Origin: Gnetum montanum
Lineage: Eukaryota; Streptophyta; Gnetopsida; Gnetales; Gnetaceae
Reading direction: 5' to 3'
Length of the DNA stretch: 64,000 nucleotides
Assembly (NCBI GenBank): GCA_015680685.1
Contig: MNCI01007747.1
Span: 186,001-250,000, forward strand
The notes under the pieces are model-generated. The model was not told the origin of the DNA, made no database searches, and saw nothing but the letters and a program-made list of their open reading frames with translations. The translations under genes and the position numbers were made by a program. Shown piece by piece: positions 36,001 through 48,559 of the stretch. The first letter of the stretch is position 1; the number at the start of each line of letters is the position of its first letter.

Positions 36001-36470
36001 TAGTTATGATTAACAAATGGTTCTTTCTTCATCAACGTAAGTGCTAGAACATGAGGTTTCAAGTGCTACAACTTTAGCTTTTGGTACTAACTCATCAAGT
36101 TTTAAGAAATGTATGATAGGTGATTTGGATGTATGTGCAATTTATTTTATTAAACCATGTGTTAATGAATAAATGTAATTATTTTTTTATTTGTAATTTT
36201 TAGTCTTTAATTCTTTCTAACTTGTTTATCCTATGTCTTTATATTTTGATACATAAGTTTGATAACACCTAAGTAATACAACATTGAAGCTGATAGACTT
36301 TTATAGATTAAGGGGGATGCCAAATCCTAAAAGTAAAATTATATTGAAATGAAATGAATTTTTATTACATCCAAAGACCCATAAGATCTATTAGACAAAT
36401 ATTACATTTTCATGAAAAATAAAGATAGATTCTACAAATTTTCCAAACATCAATGGGGGCATAAAAAACA
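33051..36470. other. Unassigned AT-rich sequence
   Basis: I recognise no gene. Short open frames (33285-33685) have no family resemblance. A TTAA-rich run lies near 34160-34175 and a T/A tract near 34390-34420. It probably consists of old, eroded repeats. Confidence 0.3.
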
Positions 36471-36479
36471 AATCAACAT

Positions 36480-38010
36480 TATAATGTTGTCTCAATGGGT
36501 AATCATAGCATAAGAAAGAAATAAATGCAACTCATCTTCAAGGGCTCATGATCTGCACAACCTACAAATGCACTCTTGTCAGAGGAGTTGAATCCATCTT
36601 TTACTTTCAATTCTAAGATGATGAGAACTTAAGAAAAGCTTGCTAATAGCATTCCGATACTTGATAGGAATAGCAACTAAGAGATAGTGAGCTTCTATAT
36701 CTAGTTTATTAGATCTAATGTGATGTAAATAAAATTATCTCTTACCTTACATATTAACAAATGTTAAAATCTTTTTCTTGACTAGTTGGAAAATATGACT
36801 AGGATTTTTTTGTATGTCCTCCTAAGAGATATTCAATTTTCTTAACCATTGAATCCACTAAAAATACCAAGCATGGTCTTGTTAATCCTCAAGAACTACT
36901 TTATAAAATTTGTTCTTCCTTGAGATATGCAAGATATGAGTGTATGTAATGAATTGGCATAAGGTTTTTACTTCTAAAGGTAATAAATCACATTCACATA
37001 ATAACATTGAATATTTTGTTTGGATCTTCAACATTAACTCATAAAGAAGAAACATTTTTTTGCACTCTTTCAATATCTTTTCAAAGTTTAGCTTATAGTC
37101 TAGGTTCCCATACAACCAATCCATACAATACAGTAGGATAGATGATAGTCTAAAAAATTTGTTTTCTAAGCTTCCAAGCCTAGATGCCTAAATCATTCAT
37201 TTATTCTTAAAAGCATATAGAGCCTTGAAACCTTCTGCTATTTTTTTATGCACTTATCCCATGTGTAATTGTTCATATAAATGAGATGCAAGTATTTAAA
37301 AGAATTTACTATTTGCATAATGGTACCTCCAAAATGGAAGTTATAATAGTTGTTTCCTAGACCTCAGATCATCAATTTGGTTTTTTCTAAATTCACTTGA
37401 AGACCAGATAAATAATAATAATTTTTTAAACTTTGCAACATATTTTGCATACCATTAGTAGCAGTGAAGATCAAGGAAACATCATTTGCATATAAAAGTA
37501 GATTCATTGCTTGGGATCCAAATTATGATAGCTTGACTATCTTGCCTATTGCACAACCATTTCTACATTTCATTAATAAAGATACCAAATAGAGTTGGAG
37601 AAAATCAACAATCTTTTTTAACTCCAGTTTTGCTCTAGAATTGAAAGTTTTTCTCTAAATTGTTATCTATAATTTCAATAATCACTTTCTCATATAATCT
37701 CTGAGTTGTTGTAATCAAATTTGAAGGGAGGCCAATTTTACGCAAGCATAACCATAGTTTGTACTAATCACTAAATCATATTCTTTTGCAAAATCAATAA
37801 AACAAAGAAAAGCTTCTTTATTAGAAATTTCTACAAACTCCATGTAGTGTCTAAGAGTAACTAAGTGATCAATAGTAGAGTGATTTTGTTAGAAACTTGC
37901 TTGACATCCTACCTTGGCCTAGTTTCCTTCAATCCAAGAATTGATTCTCTTTTCTAGTAGGGTGGCCAACAACTTAGAAAAAATATTATAATTATATTAT
38001 TTTCCCCTTT
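36480..38010 (-). mobile_element. LINE fragment: reverse transcriptase C-part and zinc finger
   Basis: On the minus strand, readings in order are GLPSNLITTTQRLYEKVIIE (about 37735), KTGVKKDC then FSPTLFGIFINEM (about 37620-37560), LLLYANDVSLIF (about 37495), LSGLQVNLEKTKLMI, VNSFKYLHLIYMNNYTWDKC, the open piece 36882-37124 with MFLLYELMLKIQTKYSMLLC, and a zf-RVT-like end with HHLRIESKRWIQLL and CICRLC (about 36640-36540). These match the palm and C-terminal parts of plant non-LTR RTs. The catalytic YADD has become YAND, and frameshifts divide the ORF. 5' truncation is the rule for LINEs and fits the missing endonuclease. The exact 3' end is not visible. Confidence 0.75.
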
Positions 38011-38249
38011 TTATATAACAATACAACTTTACAAGTTTTGCAATGGCCATTTAATCGGTGCTTCTTTGGTGAATTTCATTTGTACCAAATTTCTCTATAG
38101 ATCCTGCCCACTTTAATAATTTTCCAAACCATCTAAAATTTAAAAAAGATAGATACACCCACTTTTTTATTACTAATTTTTAAGCTTGAAAAATTTTTCG
38201 CTTCAAAAAAATATTTGTGTTTTCATGTTAACAGGTGTATCTTGTCCAC

Positions 38250-39120
38250 TTTCCTTATCAAATGTAAAATGTTTGTGATTTTTTTTAGAAACAAATTTGG
38301 AATGTTTTGTTTAGCTATAGCTTTGGGCTGGGCTGAATTGACCTGAGTCATGTTTATTATCTCTCCAAGATTTTCTTTTTCCTTTCATATTCGGCAAACA
38401 AATGAATTTGACTTTTTAGATGCTGAAATAATTATCTATGAAGCGTGCACTGTAATTGCTAAGCTGCACACTCCTAGCAGGAAAGAATGATTAATAAAAT
38501 AATGTTAAGTATGGATGTATTTCAGTAATCTGACGAATCCATCCTATGAACGTCAGAAGTGATGATAATGAAAAACAGTTACAAATATTAGAAGGCAGGT
38601 TGAAATACGGAATTGAAATGAGATCTTGACATGCAGAAATTTTGACTCTTATGTTTTTTTTTCCCGTTAGCATCGAAGAACCAGTGAATAACCCTCTATA
38701 AATTTGAAGTTAAAAAATAAGGAATACCGCTGGGGTTGAAGTGAGAATGGAAATATTTTTTCCAACGAAACAATTCAGAAATGGTCTATTCATATAGCCC
38801 TTTTAAGTTTCCTCGGGACGTAATTAAACATTTCCATTTCCAGTGCGTGAGGTCGTTGAGGAGCGCATTCAAGGAACACGCACGTGTATTTCTAGGCTCG
38901 ATTCAAAAAGCAAGTCAGCGCGCAACATAATTTTTGTGAAGCTTTTTAATTAAATAGCTGGATGAGTACTTGAATAGTCTTTTACTCTAAAATATGAAAC
39001 ACAGACAGTACACAATGATCTCTCACCATATCAGTTCTGCGGTCGCTCAAAGGTTTTTTTTTAATCCATAAACACCGTCATCATTACATGTTTCTCATAT
39101 GCATTGACGTAATACAAACT
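38250..39120. other. CpG-retaining low-repeat island
   Basis: Unlike its surroundings this segment keeps many CpG sites; by hand I count about ten in 38813-38930 (for example GGGACG, GTGCGTG, GAGCGC, CAGCGCGC). A G-box CACGTG is at 38881-38886 and TATA-like ATATAGCCC lies near 38795. A minus-strand open frame (38491-38673) has no recognised family. No repeat partner was seen in the window. It could be a remnant promoter or gene edge, or a younger insertion. Confidence 0.4.
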
Positions 39121-40890
39121 TTGGTTTTAGTTTGATATTGAAATGTTATTGTGCTGTTAAAATTGACAGTGAAATTCTATTATATGAGTTTTGATAATGT
39201 TTTTAAGAAATTAAGAAGTTTTCCAAGTAATGTTAGAATAAAGCAAATCATATTCAACAACTTAAATTTCATGTGCTCAGAAAAATGGTAACATCCACTA
39301 AATACTTTTAAAGAATTTAAATTTAACGGCATTTGTTAAAAGAATTTCCTCTAAATTAAATAAGATTTCACCATTTTATGATGACAAATTATGACTATCA
39401 TATGTGAAGTCCCATTGTGAAGATTAGCTTGCATGGCACACCAAACCTATTCACTATTTGTTAAGAGGGTCATCACTTTTAGTACTTGTAATGCTAAGTA
39501 GGGTCCTAAGGGGGTTGGTAGACCTCTTTGAGTGGAAGGTTCAACTTGGGAAATAAGCACCTTAATGTCATTCCAAATAAGAGCGCCTACCATTTGTTTC
39601 TCGTAGAATATAATAGTTGTTCTAGGAGTTCAATCCTAAGAGTTTCAATCCAAATAACCTTTCTTGAACATATATCCTAAGTGTTCTATACATTTTATTT
39701 TGTGGCCCATCCAGCATCTATAAAGTAGTACTATGTAATACTTATTCAAGGTCACATCTAATGATTCATAAGTGCTCTACTTCTCATGTAAAATACCTAT
39801 AAAGGGCCACATCTTGTGATTCATAAGTGCCTTGCTTGTAATACTCGACCATATTAATTGTAACACCTTGTCCTTATAAGTCATGTTTTCATTTTATTAT
39901 AATTTTAAATATGTATTAAGGGATGTTGAACCTTGACTACAAGAATTAGAAACATAACTTACAACTTTAAAATTAAGAATCTTATCACTAGAATAACATC
40001 TCATTAAAATAAACATTCAAAATAAAGTGTCTATATTTGGTACCAATGTAAGCTTAAGTTTACATCAATTTAATTAATAGGTAGACATGCCACGAGAAAT
40101 GGTTGGCAATGGAACTATCCTGCTATATAAGCTCATACATATTCACACACAAGATTTTGTCTTTCACTAGCACTCAGCTACTACTTTCCTAATGAAAAAC
40201 AAAACACTTCTACTACAATAAGGACAATCATAATGATTATACCTAGATATAGCCATAAATGAAAATAAAGATTAAGAATGATTTCTCTTACATTGTTGTG
40301 CTTTGACTTAGCTTAGGTTTACATTTCTTTCACTTACATTTCATGCAATTTAATAGTATAACTTTTAATAGTCCTCAATATACAACCTATCCCTTCCATA
40401 AATTATAATAAAGTCTACTTCATACACCTATAGATTTATATGATTAGGTATAGAACATATTCATCACTCATCATTTAGGATCAACATTGAGGAAGTGTTA
40501 GGTGTTTAAAAGTAGTTGCAATTATACACAATCATTATAGTGGTTTAGAGTAATTTGTCCTTTCTATATTATTATTATAGCACATACATGTCTAATTATT
40601 AAATATCGCTATTTTCTTACATGTTGACCAAAGAAGTTGAGAGATAATGTAGGTCATTAAAACTTTGTTTGATTTACAAATGAAGCATCATGTTAGAGGT
40701 GTTCAATGAGAAGTACTAGACCTGAGACCCTTTTGATCTATTAGACAAGCTTCAGAATTCTATTTTACGAACTTTTTTATTTTTAATTTATAACTCAATG
40801 CTACCTAATATAATCAATCTTGCAACATGGGATTACTAGGCCAAGTTCCTTACCACTAGGCTAACACCTTATTATTGGTTGGGGCATGGA
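39121..40890. other. Unassigned sequence
   Basis: I see no coding motif on either strand. Composition is AT-rich with low CpG from about 39300 on. Two related sentences containing CACATCTAATGATTCATAAGTGC and CACATCTTGTGATTCATAAGTGC (39752 and 39817) form a short direct repeat. Confidence 0.3.
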
Positions 40891-40894
40891 TGTT

Positions 40895-41300
40895 TGCATT
40901 GTAACTTCTCTTAGAAAGAGAAACTTTGCCACATTATGGATGGATTATAAAATAAAACATATGAAACTCTTAAGATATATGCCCACAAAAGGTTATTAAC
41001 ATTCAAAGCCAATCGAGTTTAGAAGTTGATAGACTAGGTGACCAAGAAGAAAAGAAACTTGAGATAATGGAAAAGTGATAAAGAATATGACAAGAACCCA
41101 TTCATTAAAAAGGAAATAAGTTAACATATATGATATTCAATAGGAGTATTCAATTTAAGTAATGATTCAATAGAAGACCTTAACCATGCAAAAATATTGA
41201 TCAAACAATTGCTACCAAGGTCAATAAGATGTGAGATATAGTTGATAAAAAATTTGCAATCCCAATGAAATTCATGTAGGGATATCATAAGTAGGCAAAC
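40895..41300 (+). pseudogene. Orphan Athila-like gag remnant
   Basis: The plus strand reads KEKLCHIMDGL, stop, NKTYETLKIYAHKRLL, then RNLR, stop, WKSDKEYDKNPFIKKEIS with frame changes. This follows the element III gag (KERLMYHIMDGLHNETRETL, MYAPGKL) and the element IV tail (KNAKEYNRNPSIKKMKV). Only the C-terminal part of gag is present and no LTR was found beside it. Confidence 0.55.
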
Positions 41301-41944
41301 ATAGTATCAATAAAGTAGGAATATGATAAGAAAAAGAGAGGAATCACTATAGGTAGAAAGGAAAGGTAGTTACAGCGGCAACTAATGCAAATAATGTGTT
41401 TTAGTTTAATTAGTAGATCTGGCTAGTACGACAAATGGTCACAAAGACTACTATTAAAACCATCATGCTCACCCATGCACTATTCAATTAGATAAAGGAA
41501 AATGCTCTTCAACAAAAGAAAACTAATCTTGTTAGCCCCTTGATTAATTTACCAATTACAACAAATCCATAATGCAAATATCTACTAAGGTCTAAATATG
41601 AACCTCATCTTTCGGGAAATGGATAAACCCTAGAACCTATCTATGTTGAAAAAGCACAACATGAAATTAAAATTGGTGAATCAATTTATCATGATGCTAC
41701 TATAGTATATTGATGATGTTATAAGCATCATTAGTGAGTCATCCTATCATATATATTTCTTAGTCATTCATGTTGGAAATACCAAGAAATAATTTCAAGT
41801 TATTATTAGAAGACCCTTGCTAAGTATAATCGATGTCAAGTTCAACATTAGGTACCTATTATTAGAGGCCATCAAGGAAAATGAGAACATAACAATTGAG
41901 AAAAAGTGAATTTTATGCATCACATACAATGATGCTATTAAAAT

Positions 41945-42050
41945 TTAAGATTTGATGAATTGAAGGTTACAAGGCAAAGAAAGTACAAACCAACAATTGA
42001 GTCAACTTGATGGTATACACTTGATAATAATTTATAAACATTTTGATCAT
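41945..42050 (+). repeat. Repeat D, copy 1
   Basis: GATTTGATGAATTGAAGGTTACAAGG and following sequence recur at 63910-64000 with roughly three quarters identity by eye. Nature unknown. The sequence before it (41301-41944) holds nothing I recognise. Confidence 0.5.
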
Positions 42051-42170
42051 GTATATGGTGGACATAATTGACTTATAAAGTAAACTATATAAGAGTGGAT
42101 TTTTATGTAAAGATCACATCATAAGTTATGAATAATAAATGGGAGTAGTACTTTACAAAGTTTTATACTA

Positions 42171-42457
42171 TGTTATGTCTCATTTCTTATCTCCACATTT
42201 TCTTGATACTGATATGTTAATGGAGGATTTGCTATTATATTTATATGATACTAGAAATCATCACAACCCTAGACATAACATTACATTCCATTAATTAAGT
42301 TAACTAACTAATTAGTGCCTTCAATGTGAATATTATTATCACTATGATAATGTAATCATCATGCATGATGATGGTGTAGACCACCATCTATCATGAATAA
42401 TGTATATAGATATTTTGGTAATGTTAATTTTTCTACTAATATACCAAACCTTAACAC
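42171..42457 (-). repeat. Candidate small copia LTR with polypurine tract
   Basis: TGTTATGTC at 42171 and CCTTAACA at 42457 give TGTTA...TAACA ends. Immediately to the right the minus strand reads GAGCTTGAGGGGTAGTGTTA, very like the copia polypurine tract plus LTR start. This would be the 3' LTR of a minus-strand copia element, but no copia coding sequence was recognised to the right. Confidence 0.4.
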
Positions 42458-42474
42458 TACCCCTCAAGCTCAAC

Positions 42475-43924
42475 AATGGAAAAAATAACTATAACTACTT
42501 TACTTTATAAATAACATATTTATGATGTTTTTTATTTTAATTGATCACTAGAATTATAGAATTTAATTATTAATTACCTATAAATTACTTCACTAACAAC
42601 CTAATAAGAGTTAAAGAAGCTTTTTTGACTATCAATAGCTGTTGAGTCCATTAAAGTTGCTAAACTACAACCCCTTATCAATTTATATCAAACTAACACT
42701 TTTTGAGTTAGATTGATTTAAACATTGATTCTTTGATTTTACTAAATCATATTTAAATAATTTTAGAAAATAGAAATTATGGTAAATAATTCTATGTTTA
42801 ACACAACATGTTATAAATTATTCCTATCAGAAGACTTCTTAAAATGATACAAAAGATGATGTGAAACATATTATGGATGTTTATCTCTCTAAAATATCAT
42901 TATAATATAAAATATAAATAAAAATCAAAAGAGAAATTGTTTTATTAAAAAAATTATTTTTATATACATAGAAATTCACCATCTTAAAAATGTTTAATCT
43001 CTTATTCATAATCATGAAGAAATTATAAAATCATGCATTAATGTTTTACTAGGAGATCTATATCAAAGATCTTCAATTTTTAAAATACATTTCCACTTAA
43101 TGCAAGTTTATTAGATTTACTTGTTATCAATTGTAGTGATCTCCGTGGGCTCTTTCTTATGTTGGTCAACATCAACTAAAGAATCCTTGGTGAATTTCAT
43201 GGAATTAAATTTTGCTACAACCTTTACAATGCGTAATGCTGAGAGAATTGATTCAATCATAACATTATAGATTTTTAGTGATTATGGAAAATGTTATGGC
43301 AATTTTGGTGGATCCATGTCATTGAAAGTATATACCTACAATAATTTCTTATAATTCCCAACAAAAAAACCATTAAATATTACAACCTAAAGATTTTTAA
43401 GCTTCTATTTAGTCTCATTCTAGTTTCCTAGTCTTTCAAAAGTAATTTATTGTAAGATGATAAGGTTCTATTTTTTTATTCCAACCTCATGTATTTTACC
43501 ATGAGCTCTTCAACTCTTATAAAGAACTTTGGATCAAAAGCCATAGTAAAATTTTTTCATGTCTACTTTAGGACTACCAACTATTCTGTCTATTTCCCAA
43601 CTAGTTCGATTGAATCAAACATATCAAACTAGTTTTATTGAATCAAACATATCTAACTAATATTTTTTAAATGAAAAAACCATAACATTAAGTTTCTATT
43701 ATGTATTGATCATTTTCCATCCTAGAAACTTATTTAATTCTTTGTTTTTAGCCAAGGTATACATGAAAGCATCACTTTGTTTCTCATACTCAAATTCCAA
43801 TGTTTTAACTTTGAAGAAGTATCCCATCATAGTATAATACAAAATCATGAATTCAAAGAAAAAATCATTACTCACCAATATGGAATAATCCTTATCTAAT
43901 TTAACGATATCATTAATTACCTGA
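42475..43924. other. Unassigned AT-rich sequence
   Basis: It is very AT-rich, with no motif in six frames that I could identify. If the copia LTR call is right, this would be its eroded interior. A short duplication (CTAGTTCGATTGAATCAAACATATC / CTAGTTTTATTGAATCAAACATATC, 43601-43655) is present. Confidence 0.3.
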
Positions 43925-44815
43925 TGATGAGCAGGGAGATACCCCTATGTCCAATCACATGAATCACAAAGCATTCACGTGTGATCCAGTTGAATTCCAT
44001 GGCCTTTATAGTTTCTAGTACAATGGTCTTCTAGGAAGTGAACCTTTCCCTAGGGTTGTTTGTTGTCTTCCCAAATACACTTGTGAAGTAGAAAAGTATG
44101 GTTAAGTGTAATTGAGGTATATGATTTTTATCATTTTATGTTTTATGTTCTTTGGTGATTGAAGAGAGAGATAAAGTAATTTAATGACTAATTTAATTTA
44201 GCTAACTAACTAATCCCACTTTCCATACACATCCTGAACCCACATATTCACTACTAGGTTACCAAGCGCTATGCTACTGGGTGCATCAAGTAATAACACT
44301 ACTAGGATTACCAAGAAAATGCTTGAAGTAGTTGTGCTTATGTATTTAATCTATGTAGGTTATCTTGCTTAATTACTTAATTGTCTTAATTAATAGAAAA
44401 CATTAAATAAATAACTAAAAGAATTAAATGTGTGAATGAAACATCTAAATTATCCATAATTCTACAAGGTTTATGATGAAGCTCCTCTTTATTGCCATGC
44501 ATACTATCATGCTCAAGTAAAATAATGCTTGATGAAAGATCCATACAATCAATGACTCTTGCTGCGGGTACTTGGGAAAATATTCTAACTTATAAGATTT
44601 TGGCTACTACTATGACTTGAATACCCATAAACATGGTTGGGAGCTTGTATTTATAGTTTTTGCTTTAGTATTGCATCTATAGGGCCCCATCAATGTAGAA
44701 AATGCTACGTCAATGTAGCCCCATTGATATAGTAACACCACATAAATGGGGCCCTATTGATGGGGGCCCATTGATGAGGCCACATCAATAAGGGTCCATT
44801 GACGCAATACTATCA
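43925..44815 (-). repeat. Element IV 3' LTR
   Basis: 891 bp; minus strand from TGATAGTATTGCG (44815) to CTGCTCATCA (43925). It aligns with 60604-61421. U3 has GGCCCCATTGATG and CCACATCAATAAGGG motif repeats (44670-44810) and TATAAATA on the minus strand at 44648-44655. ACTTGAGGATAAG upstream (minus) is the family's 3' internal signal. Confidence 0.85.
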
Positions 44816-45039
44816 TGAATGACTAAAATCTTATCCTCAAGTTCCCATACAAAATTGGGAATGTATGAAATTATTAACTGACTCTTATCAAAACAAATTG
44901 ACTTGACAAAACTAAGTGCCCAAGTGTATGAATCAAAAAATTACAAATAAGTGTGGTGTTCATGATAAAAAATTAAACACCATGATGTGAGTATATAAAA
45001 ATTTCATAGCACATCTTTTGATAGTGTGAAGATGGTGAA

Positions 45040-48011
45040 GAAGATCAAATAGTCCCATGCGGTGGTGGCTCTTGAGGCTTCGAAGGACCTTCACCAACTT
45101 TAGGCATATGTAGTAGTTGAAGTGCCTATGGTTGTCTTTCTATAGCTACAACCTCTAGTGGAAGGTGAAAGGCATCTAGCAATTCCTTCATCTTCTCATC
45201 CTTACTTTAGGGATCATTCATGGTCTACGCAACATCATGAATGTTTGTCAAAATGGGGACATCCCATAGATAGGGCATTATCAGGAACATTTCCTTTACA
45301 TTGACAAACCATGTAGCGAACTATTCACATTTGATGTTGAACATCCTAACTACATTTTGTAGCTCCTAGTAGTCATTCATATTCCTAGCTAGGTTCTCAA
45401 CATTCGATCATTGATTTGTGAGTTATGCCTTGAGAACTTCAAGTTCAATGTTAGCCACCGTAAGCTTGTCCTTAGTATCCTTGTGGTGCTTGAACTTGGC
45501 CTCATACAACAAGTATGAGCTCATCATCTACTTCTCTAACTCTAACCACAACCATCTAGTAGTCAACATGGCTAGATTTGCATAACAGAGATTGGCAAGC
45601 TTCATGTACTCTATCATCTCCTTGATCTGTAACTCCTTCATGAGGATTTTTGCTTCATTGCGGTGTCTATCACATTAATGATGGATTACCAAACTTCTCT
45701 ATCTTGCTATAGGTCCTAGAAGGCTAATTTTCTTTTGTTGTCATTAATTGGATGTTCTTTTCATTTACTTCCTTTTATAGAATAACTTGCTCTCTATAAT
45801 GATCTTTGACTTTCTCAAATTTGAGAGCTTTAGACTTCGAGGTGGCTACCTCAAATATAGTTTTCTGGTGAAGGGTGCACACCTCCTCCATGGAGAGATT
45901 CCTATTCTCTACTACCAATCTTCTCAGTTTTGTGTTTTCTTTGACTAGTTGTTCCTACTATTGATGGATGAAATTAGTTAACTATTTCTTGTGCACATCA
46001 ACATTCTCTAGGCGATGGTTCTTTATAGTCAACTAGATATTCTCCTTCTAGGTCTAATCCAAGGCCTTCTAAATCTTATGTTGTGTGGCCTCTACCAAGG
46101 ATTAGTAGAACACCATCCTCTCCATTGCATCCTCAACCCCTATGAGCTTGATTTGAAGCTATTTGATAACATCATCTCTTATTAGTGCTAGGTTGAAAAA
46201 TGTGAGAATGATAATCTAGGCTCTTAGTTTGGTAACCTATACAACAAAGCATTCATTCCACTCCTTGGTTGTTTCAAGTTTCCCCTTCAATATGATGTTT
46301 TGGCCCTTGCTTCTAGCAACTCTACCTAGGTTATAGTAATGTTATCTGAAAGTTCAAAAACATCTAGAAGAAGTTGCTCAGTTTCCACTAGTCAGTCTAG
46401 TAATTCTTCATGTTGTGCTATGCTTATTCTGCTACTTGTGATTCCTATAGAAATATGCACATCTTTATAAGTGTAGTTACATCTGGTAAAAATTTTGTAG
46501 GTACATTGAGTGTCTCAGCAATACAATTAGTGACTAATTCTGCTGTTGACTCTTGCTCTTGGTGCTACATCACTAGTATAGTTTCTCCCTCTTCCTCCTT
46601 CAAGCACAATGAGAAGGTTGTCATGTTCTAAGAGATTTCTTGTAATGGTTGTTGTTATGTGAGAGATAATATGACCTCTCTAGCACTGAAATTCAACCTT
46701 GTAGGTAGTTGCATCCTTTGGGTTGAGAAAATGACCCTCACCAATCAAACTAATTGTTTGGGCCACCTCATTAAGGGCGCTCATGGATGGTGTATATACG
46801 AATGGGTCCCTACCACTCATGCCTACTCTTTGCTATTGTTCACTTAGGAGCCATTCTCTATATTCTTGCAACCATTGGGTGATTGCAGTGATGTCTAGCA
46901 CCATTGTCTAAGTCGTAGGTGGTGGTGGTGGTCACTAGTCTTCTTCTTGAATTATGGTTGTAGACATCTTATCTTTCATTAATTCCATTCAATTTGTGGC
47001 CAAAATAGTTTTGATAGTATCATTGGTGTAATGGATTATTCCTCCCCTTTAATAGAGTTTCCAAATGAGGCATGGGAAGGGAAATGCCTTCCTTCCAAAT
47101 TCATTTTCTTTAAACCACTTTTCCGTCACTAGATAGATGAGCTGTGGAACATTGATCATGAATCTCCCACTTAGAGCAATGCATGCTTGGGAAGAAAAAG
47201 GTTGTGATATTTCTTGGCCTCACCATGGGATTTAGGTGGAAGGTTGCAATCTTTTAATGAATCATCTATGTTGGTATGAGCATTCCAAACTTCTTAAAAT
47301 TGACACCATAGCACCATTGCATCCATTCCTTCTTAATAGTAGGATCCACCTACATTGGGATCTCAATATGATTTGTCCCTATTTCAAGCAACCCAAGCAC
47401 TGTAGCAATGGCCTACACTAAGTAGGACACTAAGATGTCCTTTATTTTTAGCATTGATCTAGGCTACCTATTATTCAAGATTAGGAATGTTTCTCCCATG
47501 TAGCACTCCCCAGTGGAGGTGATGATTGACAACATGGAAGAGGCCTTTAGTTGGCCCTACACTTCTCTTGGTGAATGCTCTTGGAAAGCACCAAAATTTA
47601 ACTCCTAGATCACTAATTTTTGGACCTCCGTTGATTTCATTTGATTTAGATAGGCCAATATTAAGGGTTCTTCAATGTTTTCTAGTTGTACTGAGACATT
47701 ATCTTGATGTGGAAGCATTTTTTTGTCCTTATCCTTAGGAAAAAAAATATTTAATAGATTCCAAATTATCTTCATGGAAGCATTTTTTTTTGTCCTTATC
47801 CTTAGGTAAGGATAAGGTACTTGCATTTTTTTGATGGAAGTACCTAGAATCTATTTGATAAATTCTACCTCTACCTCTTCCTTGAAAGGACCTATGGCAT
47901 GGGTTGCAAGTGGTTCTTCCTAGGGCTATTCTTGCCCCTTCCAATTTTATGCCATTTTTTCCATTGTTGGGATGATGCTACTTCCTCCATGTGCTTTCAT
48001 TTTAGTTCCAT
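45040..48011 (-). pseudogene. Element IV coiled-coil accessory ORF
   Basis: The start region near 48011 is followed by a basic, glycine-arginine part (CHRSFQGRGRGRIYQ, about 47905-47860) equivalent to the N-termini in I and III. In 47705-47810 a segment of about 33 bp with TGTCCTTATCCTTAGG is duplicated, giving PKDKDKK twice. The C-terminal coiled coil (about 46000-45760) reads KLVKENTKLRRLVVENRNLS, MEEVCTLHQKT, KALKFEKVKDHYREQVIL, the best-conserved stretch of the family. Stops and frameshifts occur throughout, so no single frame covers it. No transmembrane segment was seen. The lower limit is approximate. Role unknown; see elements I and III for the shared layout. Confidence 0.6.
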
Positions 48012-48017
48012 TTATGG

Positions 48018-48307
48018 CTACAACACATCCATGGATTAGTAGATATAATGTGTAACCTTAAGGTTTTGAATACCTTTTCTCATTAGTTAGTTAGTTACAC
48101 TCTGGCTAAGGTTAGACCATTGTAGATTGATTATTTTATTAAGTATTTATTATAATTATCACCGAAGCTTGTTAGAAAGATTTAACTCTTCTAATTTAGT
48201 GTTTAGTAGTTAATCTTTTAGTTAAACCTTGTGGAAATTAGAAAAAGTGATAAAAATGTTTTTGCCAAAAATTGTACATTTGTGGCCCCCCATGACATAG
48301 AGCTTAC
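48018..48307 (-). other. Putative intron before aORF, element IV
   Basis: Minus strand: donor CCAAAG|GTAAGCTCTATG with GT at 48307, acceptor TGTTGTAG ending at 48018, a few bases before the aORF start. Length 290 bp. The donor and the leader words AGAGCCCATAA and CCAAATCACTC (48385-48310) match element I. Confidence 0.55.
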
Positions 48308-48440
48308 CTTTGGTAGCTACAAGGTCAAATAATGGAGTGATTTGGAAGTTATGGGCTCTGGAAGGTTTTGGGCTCTAAAGAAATTGAAAAACTCCTTTGG
48401 TTTTTGTGAGAAAATGTAAATTTTTCAAAGTGAGATCATG

Positions 48441-48540
48441 TATATATATAGTATTTTACCCTTATGTTGATGGGGCCCCATATATGTGGACTTCTATATG
48501 GATCTTCTCTATCGATGGATCCCTATATATAGTGCCCATT
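48441..48540 (-). promoter_or_regulatory. Putative internal promoter of element IV accessory ORF
   Basis: On the minus strand, GGGATCCATCGATAGAG, GGATCTTC-like and GGGGCCCCATCAACAT motifs (48520-48465) precede a TATATATATA box at 48441-48450. The GGGGCCCCATCAA block is the motif repeated in this element's LTR U3 (about 44680 and 44750). The leader starts just after. Confidence 0.5.
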
Positions 48541-48559
48541 AGCAAAAATTTTCAAATGT

